The translations under genes were made by a program, and so were the position numbers. From Corallococcus exercitus (GTDB lineage Bacteria > Myxococcota > Myxococcia > Myxococcales > Myxococcaceae): a stretch of 43,826 bases of DNA. Shown here in pieces: positions 15,649 to 23,661 of this stretch (position 1 is its first letter; each line of letters starts with the position of its first letter). Below the pieces are notes generated by a model. That model saw only the letters and a list, made by a program, of their open reading frames with translations. It was not told the DNA's origin and made no database searches. The stretch lies in assembly GCF_003611585.1 (NCBI RefSeq), contig NZ_RAVW01000025.1:1-43826 (forward strand). Reading direction: 5' to 3'.

Positions 15649-16506
15649 TCACGGCTGTCCGGGCGGGATGTCCCGCTCGGGCTGGAGGGGAACGGCACGC
15701 GGCGCCGCCGGATTCGCCACGGCGGGCGTCACCGGCACGGACAAGGACGACGCGGTGGTGACGGGCTCCTCGCGGAACGCTCCCGCCACGGTGAGTCCCC
15801 GCGCGCGCAGGTGGTTCTGGAGCAGCGAGAGGAACGCCTCCCGCTCCAGCGCCTCCGGAGCCGCACCCAGGGCCTGGGCCTCCGCGCGCATCGCCGGACG
15901 CGCGCCCACCAGGTCCACCGTCTCGAACACCGGCGCCGTCTGCCGCACGCCCGCCGACCCCAGGCCGGACACGAGCCCGCCCTCGGCGCCCACGAGCACC
16001 TCGCGGCCTCCCACCGACTCCACGCGGAACGCGTGCTCGTCCAGCACCGGCGACAGGCTCCAGCCGGTGTTGCGCAGGAACACCACGTAGCGCGCGCCCC
16101 GGACGAAGCGGGGCACGTGGCTCACCACGAGCTGACGCCCATCCGGCAGCAGCCCTCCAGCCTGCTTGAGGCGCAGCTCCCGGGGAGCGGCGCCCAGATG
16201 CGCACGCACGTTCCCCAGCGTCACCACCGTCCACGGGCCCGTGCGAGGTGAGAACTCGGAGCGCACGTCGGTGACTTCGCCCTCCACCACGGAGGCCGTC
16301 TGGTCGAACAGGCTGAGCAGGCTGTCCACCGCGCGCGGCGGCCGGAGCGACGCGTCCGCGACCAGCGGGCTCTCCTGTCGCGCGGAGGCTTCGTCCCCAC
16401 CGGGGGCGCTGCACCCCGTGAGTCCCAATCCCAGTCCCAGGGCGAAGAGCGCGCATCGTGCGCGGCCCTCCCTCCCGAACGTCGTCCATGGCCTGCCCAC
16501 ACGCAT
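15649..16506 (-). CDS. Lipoprotein next to secreted protease
   Basis: A 285-residue predicted lipoprotein; the signal ends GLGLGLTGC. The central region (VEGEVTDVRSEFSP, WTVVTLGNVRAHLG, LVVSHVPRFVRGARYVVFL) is a beta-rich domain that looks like those encoded beside exported proteases in myxobacteria; that comparison is from memory. ATG 16506 is used, and a GTG just upstream is possible; AAGGGAG precedes both. Its stop overlaps a possible start of the protease gene, so the two are probably translationally coupled. It may be a chaperone or inhibitor of the protease, but nothing proves this. Confidence 0.7.
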   Translation of the reverse strand: MRVGRPWTTFGREGRARCALFALGLGLGLTGCSAPGGDEASARQESPLVADASLRPPRAVDSLLSLFDQTASVVEGEVTDVRSEFSPRTGPWTVVTLGNVRAHLGAAPRELRLKQAGGLLPDGRQLVVSHVPRFVRGARYVVFLRNTGWSLSPVLDEHAFRVESVGGREVLVGAEGGLVSGLGSAGVRQTAPVFETVDLVGARPAMRAEAQALGAAPEALEREAFLSLLQNHLRARGLTVAGAFREEPVTTASSLSVPVTPAVANPAAPRAVPLQPERDIPPGQP

Positions 16507-16528
16507 CACGTCCGCTCCCTTCGTGTCT

Positions 16529-17878
16529 TCAGTGGATGAGATAGAAGGCGTCCTGGCGCGGCACGAAGAACCGCCAGCCTTCGTCCGTCAGGTACGCCGG
16601 ATCTTCCTGCATCACCGCCACCTTCTGCCCGCCCCACTCTGGCACGGGCGTGACGGTGTTGAGCTCGACCGCGAGGTACGACCCCTTGCGCAGCACGCGG
16701 GGCGCCTCCTGCCGCGACGCCGCGCGGAAGTCGATGGCGGCGCCCAGCGCATGGCCCTGCGCGCCCAGCGGATGGCTGTAGACCTTCGCTTCGATGCCCC
16801 GCTCCTTCATCTCCGCCATCGCCGCGTCGTAGACGTCCGCCGACGAGCGCCCCGGCCGCGACGCCCGCAGCATCAGCGCGTCCTGCAGCGCCTGCGTGTT
16901 CACCAGCGCGCGCTTCAGCCCCTCCGGCGCGTCCTGCTCGCCGTCCTTCAGCACGTACGCCATCTTCTGCCAGTCCGTGTTCAGGCCCAGCGCCGTGACG
17001 CCGAAGTCCACGTGCAACAGGTCTCCGCGCTGGATGACCACCGCCTCGTCCGCCACGGCCAGGAAGCCTCGGGAGAAGCCGTCCTTCATGCCCTGCCGCT
17101 GCACGCGCAGGTCCGGCTGGAACCACGTGCCCACGCGCGCCTCGAACAGCGCGTCGTAGAGCCAGCGGCGCACCTCCCCCACCGTCGTCTTGCCGGGCAC
17201 CACCACCTCGTTGGAGAGCGCCCGCTTCACCAGCGACTCCGTCAGCACCACCAGGTCGCGGTAGGGCGCGAACTCGCCGGGCAGCCGCGTGTCCAGGTAC
17301 TCCTCGATGAGCGGCGCCGCGCTCACGAAGCGCGCCTCCGCGGTGGGCCCCAGCGCCTCCACCAGCCACTTGTAGCCGTCGTGCGTCAGGCTGCGCGTCA
17401 CGCCGCGCCGGCCGTCCATGGCGAGCGCGATGGTGCGCGGGTGGTAGCGCGCGTCCAGCTCCGCGAGCGCCTCCGCCTGCTTGCGCTCCACCGGAGGCGA
17501 GGTGAAGAAGCGCGTCACCGCTTCCGTGGCGTAGCCCGTCAGCGCGACCTTCTGGAGCCCCGCGTCGCCCGCGTCCACGAAGACGAACACGTCGCGGTTG
17601 CCCGCGTAGGGCAAGGGCGGCGCGACCCAGGCCGTCAGCGGATCATCGTGGAACTCCTCGTTGACCACGACCCACATGCCCACGCCGTGCCGGCGCATCA
17701 TGTCCAGCAGCAGGCCGTGCCGCTCCTTCAGCCAGGACTCGCGCAGGGCACGCTCCTGGGACGGCGGTGGCACGGGCGAGGGCGCGGGGACGGCGGTGTC
17801 GCGCACGGGCGCGGTGGCACACGCCACCAGGCAGCCCAGGCTCAGGGCGGGCAGAAGGACTCCACGCCAACGCTTCAT
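16529..17878 (-). CDS. M24-family (Xaa-Pro aminopeptidase-like) lipoprotein
   Basis: A 449-residue lipoprotein (signal MKRWRGVLLPALSLGCLVAC) with an M24 pita-bread fold. An N-terminal creatinase-like domain (HGVGMWVVVNEEFHDDPLTA) is followed by the metal-binding domain. Candidate ligands are the Asp in HVDFG, the Asp in LNTDW, the His in GAQGHALG, the Glu in AVELN and the Glu in MQED, so an active dinuclear site is likely. Location is probably the periplasm or outer membrane, where it would trim peptides with Pro in second position. ATG 17878 is chosen for the signal peptide. It heads a tight operon with three other exported-protein genes (22 bp to the next). Confidence 0.85.
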   Translation of the reverse strand: MKRWRGVLLPALSLGCLVACATAPVRDTAVPAPSPVPPPSQERALRESWLKERHGLLLDMMRRHGVGMWVVVNEEFHDDPLTAWVAPPLPYAGNRDVFVFVDAGDAGLQKVALTGYATEAVTRFFTSPPVERKQAEALAELDARYHPRTIALAMDGRRGVTRSLTHDGYKWLVEALGPTAEARFVSAAPLIEEYLDTRLPGEFAPYRDLVVLTESLVKRALSNEVVVPGKTTVGEVRRWLYDALFEARVGTWFQPDLRVQRQGMKDGFSRGFLAVADEAVVIQRGDLLHVDFGVTALGLNTDWQKMAYVLKDGEQDAPEGLKRALVNTQALQDALMLRASRPGRSSADVYDAAMAEMKERGIEAKVYSHPLGAQGHALGAAIDFRAASRQEAPRVLRKGSYLAVELNTVTPVPEWGGQKVAVMQEDPAYLTDEGWRFFVPRQDAFYLIH

Positions 17879-17926
17879 GTCGGGAACTCCGGGTCGGGAA
17901 GAAGGCGGAGCAGCGTAGCGCGCCCG

Positions 17927-17971
17927 AAAAACCGAAGCCCCCCGCCCCGGAACCTCTTGGGTTCCGGGCGC
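17927..17971 (-). terminator. Strong hairpin, possible terminator
   Basis: On the minus strand CGCCCGGAACC, a five-base loop, and GGTTCCGGGGC form a strong stem, followed 12 nt later by five T. It lies between the stop of the small acidic gene (18164) and the start of the M24 gene. The T-run is far from the stem, so termination may be weak. Confidence 0.4.
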
Positions 17972-18163
17972 GGAGGGCCTGGGGCGCATCCCACCTGCTC
18001 ACCCGCTCGGATGGCCTCGCTCCTTCACGCTTCCGGGTCCCGTCCCCCCCGGTCCGGGACACCTGGAACCCGCCGGCCTCACGGCTGGCGGATCCACTGG
18101 AAGCGGCGGCCCTCCCCCGAAGGCCGCGTGGAGCGCGGACATCCAACCGCGCGCGCCGTAACG

Positions 18164-18382
18164 TCAGTAGCTGGCGACCCCGTCCAGGCCGCTTTCATCG
18201 GAATCGAAGAGCGATTCCTCCCCCTCGTGCCGGGAGGCCTCTTCCCCGTCCCCCTCTTCTTCGTCGACCCGGTATCCCCTGGGCTCCCGGGCCTCGTCCT
18301 CCGGCCGCACGACCGCGCCCCCGTTGGAGCCGGGCGCCCACAGCGCACCGTCCCCCTGGCTCCACGCTTCGATGCGGTACAT
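18164..18382 (-). CDS. Small acidic hypothetical protein
   Basis: A 72-residue protein beginning MYRIEAWSQGDGALWAPG, then a strongly acidic tail (DEEEGDGEEASRHEGEESLFDSDES). A GGGGGGAAG ribosome site stands 3 nt before the ATG, which is the best evidence that it is real. It lies about 100 bp downstream of the zf-HC2/TPR gene and is probably the last gene of the ECF sigma operon. I do not recognise the family. The acidic tail could bind a basic protein. Confidence 0.6.
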   Translation of the reverse strand: MYRIEAWSQGDGALWAPGSNGGAVVRPEDEAREPRGYRVDEEEGDGEEASRHEGEESLFDSDESGLDGVASY

Positions 18383-18483
18383 CGCTTCCCCCCGGGGTGC
18401 GGTGTCTCCGGTCCATCCACGCCGCCGCCACGCCGTGCCCCGATAATTAGACGCCGACCGCGAAAAACCTTGGGTCGCCTGCC

Positions 18484-19332
18484 TTATTTCAGGAATTGCC
18501 CTCCCTGCCGCAGCGCGCGGGCCCGGATTCCGGCCTCTTCGCTCCACCCTGGCTCCCCCCGGCGGGCCACGGCCTCGAAGGCTTCCGCAGCCTGGAGCGG
18601 GAGCCCCATGGCCCGGAGCGCCAGCGCCCGGTTCCACAGGGCCTGGGGATGGTCCGGTGCCTGACGCAGCACGCCTTCGAGCAGGTCCAGCGCGCCCCGG
18701 AAGTCCCCCGCCGCCATCGCCACCACGGCCCGGTCGCTGTCCCGGTCCACCGACGGCGCGCTGCGCGACAGGAAGTCCGCGGCCTGACGCAATTCGCCAC
18801 GCACGAGGTAGGCCGCCGCGATGCCGTGCAGGTCCCCCCGCTCCTCCAGCGCGGCCAGGGTCCGCAGGGGCACCGGAGGCTCGGCCGCGAGCGCCGCCAG
18901 GTCCCCCGCCCCCGTCCGGACGGGGACGTAGGGGAGGTACCGGTCCGCGGCCGGGTAGGCGATGCGCGCCTCCAGCTCCCGCGCGGACGCATCCGCCCGC
19001 CACGCGTCTCCTGGCCGGAAGCCGTCCCCCGTCATGAACGCGGCGAGCGCCCCCAACCCCATGGCCAGCACCGCCCCCAGCGCGTGCAGCCACCGGCCGC
19101 GCGGGAGGGAGAAGCGGAACGGCTCGCGGACGGCGGAAGGCGGGGGCGGCGCGTCGTTGTGGGCCACCGCTCCACACAGGGCCTGGACGCTGAGCATCTC
19201 CAGCTGCATGGCATCATGCAGCCCGCTGGCGCACGCGCGGCAGAGGGCCAGATGGAGCCGGAAGTGCTCCTCGTCCCCCGACTCCAGCTCCCCATCCAGG
19301 AACCGGTAGAGCTTCTTGCACCAGAGATCCAT
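18484..19332 (-). CDS. zf-HC2 membrane protein with TPR-like C-terminus
   Basis: A 282-residue probable anti-sigma-type protein. The N-terminus carries an HxxxCxxC zinc-finger motif (HLALCRACASGLHDAMQLEML) like its upstream neighbour. A single membrane segment (LHALGAVLAMGLGALAAFM) lies near residues 85-105. The C-terminal half contains TPR-like helices (GDFRGALDLLEGVLRQAPDHPQALWNRALALRAMG). Such zf-HC2/TPR architecture often continues into a CHAT protease domain in myxobacteria; here the frame ends after GGQFLK, so that domain is absent. The start is ATG 19332; a TTG three bases upstream is less likely. The two zf-HC2 genes probably arose by duplication. Confidence 0.75.
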   Translation of the reverse strand: MDLWCKKLYRFLDGELESGDEEHFRLHLALCRACASGLHDAMQLEMLSVQALCGAVAHNDAPPPPSAVREPFRFSLPRGRWLHALGAVLAMGLGALAAFMTGDGFRPGDAWRADASARELEARIAYPAADRYLPYVPVRTGAGDLAALAAEPPVPLRTLAALEERGDLHGIAAAYLVRGELRQAADFLSRSAPSVDRDSDRAVVAMAAGDFRGALDLLEGVLRQAPDHPQALWNRALALRAMGLPLQAAEAFEAVARRGEPGWSEEAGIRARALRQGGQFLK

Positions 19333-19479
19333 CAAGCGTCAGGGCCCCGAGTCGCGCGGCCGCCTCCCGTCCCTTGCGAAACGCGAGCGGAGGCAATCCT
19401 TGGTGGATTCCGCTCCCAGCGTCCGGCGCTGGTTCCCTCGCCTGCCCCCCAGGGAGGAGCAGGCGGCCAGGGCCCTTCT

Positions 19480-19953
19480 TCAGCGCCGCGAGCGGGGGCG
19501 CAGCAGCGTCCCACCGGAGCGGCTGGAGCGCGGGCACGGGAGGCGCGGCGCGCTGACGGCCTCCACGGCCTCCGTCCGCGCGAACCAGGGGCAGCAGTTG
19601 GCGCACCCCGGGCAGCGGCGGCGGAAGCGGCGCGCGCCCTGGTGCCACGCCCGGCCCTCGCGCTCGGGCGGCGGGGGCGCCTGCGTGGCGAGCACGTCCC
19701 CGGGCCAGTTCTCCGGCACGTCGTCGTCCCAGGACCCGGGCACGGTCTCGCGGGCCTGACGGGCGGACACCCAGCGCTCGCTCTCCGCCGCGTCCTCCAG
19801 CGCCAGCCGCGCGAGCATCTCCATTTGCAGCAGGTCGTGGAAGCGCCGGGAGCAGACGTCGCAGCCGGCCAGGTGGCCGCGGACGCGGCGCTGGTCCTCG
19901 GCGGACAGCATGCCATCCAGGAAGGGCTGGAGGTCCTCACACGCGGTGCTCAT
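19480..19953 (-). CDS. zf-HC2 anti-sigma-like protein without membrane segment
   Basis: A 157-residue protein whose ATG overlaps the sigma factor stop (ATGA), so the two are translationally coupled. The N-terminus has HLAGCDVCSRRFHDLLQMEML, the HxxxCxxC zinc-finger type of ZAS anti-sigma factors. There is no membrane segment, and the C-terminus holds a second Cys cluster (CPGCANCCPWF), so it may be a soluble, redox- or zinc-sensitive regulator. The frame then runs to a basic tail. It is probably the cognate partner of the ECF sigma factor. Confidence 0.75.
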   Translation of the reverse strand: MSTACEDLQPFLDGMLSAEDQRRVRGHLAGCDVCSRRFHDLLQMEMLARLALEDAAESERWVSARQARETVPGSWDDDVPENWPGDVLATQAPPPPEREGRAWHQGARRFRRRCPGCANCCPWFARTEAVEAVSAPRLPCPRSSRSGGTLLRPRSRR

Positions 19954-20531
19954 CGTTCCCTCTCCTGGCGGCGGCGTTCCGCGGTGTCGTGGAGCATGGC
20001 CTTGAGGCGGCGGCGGGCGTGGAAGAGCCACGTGCCCACCGTCCCCGCGCTGGGGGTGTTCATCCGCCGGGCGATCTCCGCGTGGCGAAGGCCCCGCGCA
20101 TGCAGTTCGAAAGCCTGACGCAGCTTCTCGTTGAGCCGCGCCACGGCCTGGCGCAGTTCGTCCTCCGTGACGCATTCCCACTGCTCGGGCTCCGGCGCGT
20201 CCTCCGGGTCCTCGAAGAGCATGTGCACGTTGTGCAGGTCCACCCGGCGGTCCGTCTCCGCGCCCTGGCGGCGGCACTGGTCCAGGAACCGGTTGTGCAG
20301 CACGCGCACCAGCCACGCGCGGCGCGCGGGCTCCGGCCACCGCTTGAGCCGCTCCCATTGCAGGAGCGCGCGCAAGAGCACGTCCTGCACCAGGTCGTCG
20401 CAATCACTGGCACTCCGGCCACAGACGTTGCGCGCGATGGCGACCAGCACCGGCTGATGGCGGATCGCGAACGCGGCGAACTCCCCTCCAGAGCCCTCCC
20501 GGACCGGCGGCTCCTCCCTCCCTGGCACCAT
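19950..20531 (-). CDS. ECF-type RNA polymerase sigma factor
   Basis: A 193-residue extracytoplasmic-function sigma factor. Region 2 is DCDDLVQDVLLRALLQW with RRAWLVRVLHNRFLD; region 4 is LRQAFELHARGLRHAEIARRM followed by VGTWLFHARRRLKAML, the helix-turn-helix that reads the -35 element. It directs polymerase to a small regulon, probably including its own operon. ATG 20531 has GGGAGG 7 nt upstream. It is followed by two zf-HC2 partner genes. Confidence 0.93.
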   Translation of the reverse strand: MVPGREEPPVREGSGGEFAAFAIRHQPVLVAIARNVCGRSASDCDDLVQDVLLRALLQWERLKRWPEPARRAWLVRVLHNRFLDQCRRQGAETDRRVDLHNVHMLFEDPEDAPEPEQWECVTEDELRQAVARLNEKLRQAFELHARGLRHAEIARRMNTPSAGTVGTWLFHARRRLKAMLHDTAERRRQERER

Positions 20532-21004
20532 GCGACCGCCTCCCTTCCCTCCAGAGAACGCCGAGGGTCGGATTCTTTTTCACTCACGGATGCGACAAAC
20601 GCTGTCTCGCTTCTTCCCGCGCCACGGCGACCAGTGCGGCTGGAACACTTCAAGCTGACGCCAATTCCTTGCATGGAATAGACAGACATCCAGGCACTCC
20701 CCGCTTCAATTCCTCTCCGTGGGTGTGTCATGCCTCCGGGTGACGCGCGCCCCGGCCGGCGTGGAAATGGCGTGGAAAATGGGGCCCAGCATGCCCCAGC
20801 GGCTGGAGGCGCCCGGAGCGTTTTCGTGAACGCGTGGATCGGCCACGGAGGCTCCGGGATGGTGCGTCAGGCGGGGGTGGCCGGCCCGCCGGGGTCGCGC
20901 TCCGGGCCTGGAGGAAGCCTCCCGGGAGCCCGGGGAAGCGTCCCGGAGCGAAACTCCCCCCTTGCATGCCTGGGGAGTCCTTTGGTCCTCTTGGGCCACG
21001 CCGT
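20532..21004. other. Intergenic region upstream of the sigma gene and the unknown gene
   Basis: No convincing gene is present in these 473 bp. On the minus strand GGAAG-N16-GTC at 20594-20617 resembles the GGAAC-N16-GTC layout of ECF promoters and would place transcription of the sigma operon about 60-70 nt upstream of its ATG; this is a weak match. On the plus strand a hairpin, ACTCCCC with GGGGAGT and a 12-nt loop containing GCATGC (20953-20978), lies 26 nt before the next gene. The rest shows nothing I recognise. Confidence 0.4.
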
Positions 21005-21562
21005 ATGCCCATGGAAACCGCCGCCGACAGCCGAGAGTACCGCGTGGTCTTCTTCTGCCCCGCGTCCAACGCCCGGCTCGAGCGGCTGGAGGTGCCCGTG
21101 CGCCGGCTGTTGTCGCGCATCCAGGCGCCCCCCGCGGAGCTGGCCCCGCTGAGCGAGGCCGGGGCCCTCACGGAGGCCGGGTGGCAGGTCTACCTGGTGC
21201 GTTCGCTGACGGAGCGCTCCGCGGCGCAGGCCATGGCGGCCTACGTCAGCGAGGCCACCTGCGCCCTGGCGGCGGAGGTGGACGCGGAGGTGCTGGGGCT
21301 CTACGTGGACGTGTCCGGGGACTCCGCGCGCATCTGCCGCTGCGGCCCGGAGGACGGGCCGGAGACCTTCGCCGGGCGCCGGCAGGCCGCGCTCACCCGC
21401 ACGTCCGAGTGGCTGGAGGTCGCCCCCGCGAGCCTGTCCGCCCTCTTCCAGCTGGACCCTCCGGACGCCGAATACGAGCCGGACGCGGATGACCGCTTCG
21501 TCGAGGAGAAGCTGCGCGAGGCGCGGGCCCTGATGGAGCGCTACCGCACCGCGGCGAAATGA
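21005..21562 (+). CDS. Hypothetical protein upstream of DTW-domain gene
   Basis: A 185-residue soluble protein I do not recognise. It begins MPMETAADSREYRVVFFCPASNARLERLEVPVRR and is rich in Glu, Asp and Ala, with a central alternating region (YLVRSLTERSAAQAMAAYVSEATCALAAEVDAEVLGLYVDVSGD) that looks alpha/beta. No signal peptide or membrane segment is visible. ATG 21005 is used and ATG 21011 is equally possible; neither has a clear Shine-Dalgarno, but a hairpin lies just upstream. Its stop overlaps the start of the DTW gene (ATGA), so the two are coupled and may act together. Confidence 0.7.
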   Translation: MPMETAADSREYRVVFFCPASNARLERLEVPVRRLLSRIQAPPAELAPLSEAGALTEAGWQVYLVRSLTERSAAQAMAAYVSEATCALAAEVDAEVLGLYVDVSGDSARICRCGPEDGPETFAGRRQAALTRTSEWLEVAPASLSALFQLDPPDAEYEPDADDRFVEEKLREARALMERYRTAAK

Positions 21563-22149
21563 GGTCCAGCACCCCGGAGGACCTGTCCGGCCGCTGCGAG
21601 CGGTGCTACCTGCCCACGGCCCTGTGCCTGTGCGCGGACGTGCCCGTCATCCCCACGCGCACGGAGCTGCTGATCATCCGGCACAACAAGGAGTCGCAGA
21701 AGAGCACCAACACCGCCCGCATCGCGGCGCTCGCCCTGCCCCGCTGCCACATCGTCTCCTATGGCGCGCCCGGGGCGCCCTTCGACGCGTCGGTGCTGGA
21801 CACGCCGGACACGTGGCTCCTGTTTCCCGACGCACCGGAGGCGGAAGGGCCTCCGCCGAAGCGGCTGGTCGTCATCGACGGGAGCTGGGCGCAGGCGCGG
21901 CGCATGGTGCAGCGCGTCCCCGCCCTGCGCCGGCTGCCGGGCCTGAGGCTGCCGCCGCCCGCGCCGGACACGCGCCGGCTGCGCAAGCCGCCGCATCCGG
22001 ACGGGATGTCCACGCTGGAAGCCATGGCCGGCGCGCTCGCGCGGCTGGAGGGTGAGGAGCTCGCGAAGCCGCTCCTCACGTTGCACGAGCTGATGATCGA
22101 GCGCGTACTCGCGAGCCGGGGCCGGCTGGGGTGGGAGAACTACCTCTAG
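21559..22149 (+). CDS. DTW-domain tRNA-uridine aminocarboxypropyltransferase
   Basis: A 196-residue DTW-domain protein. Family members such as E. coli TapT transfer an aminocarboxypropyl group from S-adenosylmethionine to uridine in tRNA (acp3U). The supporting motifs are an N-terminal Cys cluster (CERCYLPTALCLC), the strand and signature VVIDGSWAQA (the DTW core, with Ser for Thr) and RRLRKPPHPDGMSTLEA, which matches the family's LSTLEA segment. The start overlaps the upstream stop by four bases. Which tRNA position it modifies is not shown by the sequence. Confidence 0.88.
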   Translation: MRSSTPEDLSGRCERCYLPTALCLCADVPVIPTRTELLIIRHNKESQKSTNTARIAALALPRCHIVSYGAPGAPFDASVLDTPDTWLLFPDAPEAEGPPPKRLVVIDGSWAQARRMVQRVPALRRLPGLRLPPPAPDTRRLRKPPHPDGMSTLEAMAGALARLEGEELAKPLLTLHELMIERVLASRGRLGWENYL

Positions 22150-22162
22150 CGAGCGGTGGTCC

Positions 22163-23590
22163 CTACTGGAGGACCACCTTCTGCATCTCCGCCGCGAAGG
22201 GCACGGGCTCCAGGAAGCCCGTCACGCGCGGCTTCGTCAGCACCGTGCCGTCCGGGTTCACGAAGGCCACCGTGGGCAGGCCCTCCACGCCCAGCTTCTC
22301 CATCAGCGCGTCCAGGTGGTCCTCGCTGTTCGTCGCGTCGATCTTGATGGTGAGGAAGCGGCTGTCCTGGGCCTGGGAGATGACCTCCGTGGACGGGTAC
22401 GTCAGCCGGTCCAGCTCCTTGCAGGCCGCGCACCAGTCCGCGAAGAAGTCGATGAGCACCGGACGGCCCTCCTGCTTCGCCGCCGCGAGCACCTGCTCGA
22501 ACTGGCTCGCGTCGAACGTCGCCGTCTTCGCCGGCATCACGTGGTGCCACTGCCAGGACGGCGCCACGGGGCGCTGCTGGAGGCCCATGCGAACCCAGAG
22601 TTCACCCGTGGGCCGCGCGTCCAGCGCTCCGCCGCGCACCACCAGCGCGCCCACCACCAGCGCCACGCCGAACGCCTTGAAGCCGAAGTCTCGCGCGCCA
22701 TCCTTGAACGAGCGGTGCACCGCGCCCAGGAGAACGCCCACCGTCACCAGCACCGCGGCAATCACCGCGCCGGGCACCTGCCCCACCTGCGCGCCCAGCG
22801 CCTTCACGGTGTCGCGCGCCCAGGGGAAGGCGTCCTTCAGGTACGAGAACGCGAGCGCCACCAGCATGATGCCCAGCACGCTCTTCACCCACTCCATCCA
22901 CACGCCGCCGCGCGGCAGGCGCACGGTGAACACGCCGATGAGGAAGAACGGCACGCCGATGCCCAGCGCGTAGATGAACAGCAGCGTCGCGCCCAGCGTC
23001 GTGTTGGCGGACTTCGCGACAAAGGCCAGCAGGCCCGTGAGCACCGGCCCCGTGCACGGCGCCGCCAGGAACCCGGACACGCTGCCCATCACGAACGCGC
23101 CCGCGAGCCCCGCGCCGCCCACGTTGCTCAACTTCGTCTGCATGGACGACGGCAGCGCCAGCTCGAACGCGCCGAACATCGACGAGGCCAGCAGCAGCAG
23201 GAACAGCGCCAGCCCCATCACCACCGCGGGACTGCCCAGCATGGAACCGAAGGCCTGGCCCGTCTTCGCCGCCAGGATGCCCAGCGCGCTGAACACCACG
23301 CCCATGCCCACGATGTACGACGTCGTCAGCGCCAGCGAGCGGCCCCGGCCTTCCGCCTTCCGCGCGCCGAACACCGACACGGTGATGGGGATGAGCGGGT
23401 ACACACACGGCGTCATCGCGGTGAGCAGGCCGCCGGCGAACACCACCAGCGCGCCCCACGCGAGGCTGCCGGACTCCAGGAACCGGGCTGCGTCCAGCCC
23501 GGCGCTCGGGCCGGTGGGCAAGAGCCACGGCACCACGGCCACCGCCACTCCCGCCACCACCGCCGCCAGCGTCAGCTTCTTCGTGTCCAT
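22163..23590 (-). CDS. DsbD-like thiol:disulfide interchange protein, no N-terminal alpha domain
   Basis: A 475-residue inner-membrane electron carrier. A first membrane segment and a possible loop lead into the DsbD beta domain with about eight membrane helices, carrying the two transmembrane Cys in TPCVYPL (C62) and APCTGP (C179). The C-terminal periplasmic domain is thioredoxin-like with DWCAACK as the redox pair. It moves reducing power from cytoplasmic thioredoxin to exported proteins. The N-terminal Ig-like DsbD alpha domain of E. coli is missing, so the final acceptor is probably another protein. The start is ATG 23590. Confidence 0.9.
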   Translation of the reverse strand: MDTKKLTLAAVVAGVAVAVVPWLLPTGPSAGLDAARFLESGSLAWGALVVFAGGLLTAMTPCVYPLIPITVSVFGARKAEGRGRSLALTTSYIVGMGVVFSALGILAAKTGQAFGSMLGSPAVVMGLALFLLLLASSMFGAFELALPSSMQTKLSNVGGAGLAGAFVMGSVSGFLAAPCTGPVLTGLLAFVAKSANTTLGATLLFIYALGIGVPFFLIGVFTVRLPRGGVWMEWVKSVLGIMLVALAFSYLKDAFPWARDTVKALGAQVGQVPGAVIAAVLVTVGVLLGAVHRSFKDGARDFGFKAFGVALVVGALVVRGGALDARPTGELWVRMGLQQRPVAPSWQWHHVMPAKTATFDASQFEQVLAAAKQEGRPVLIDFFADWCAACKELDRLTYPSTEVISQAQDSRFLTIKIDATNSEDHLDALMEKLGVEGLPTVAFVNPDGTVLTKPRVTGFLEPVPFAAEMQKVVLQ

Positions 23591-23661
23591 GCGTGCCTTC
23601 CGCCTCCGCGCGTCCGGACCTTTTGGAGGCCCCTTTCTATATGCGGAGGCCGGGGACGCGG

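Noticed and set aside
16529..17989. A longer N-terminus for the M24 lipoprotein, from 17989
   Set aside because: The added 37 residues precede a good signal peptide and lipobox that begin at ATG 17878, and they overlap the hairpin region.
20706..20999. A 97-codon minus-strand frame upstream of the sigma operon
   Set aside because: It has no ribosome site, low-complexity basic composition and no recognisable motif.
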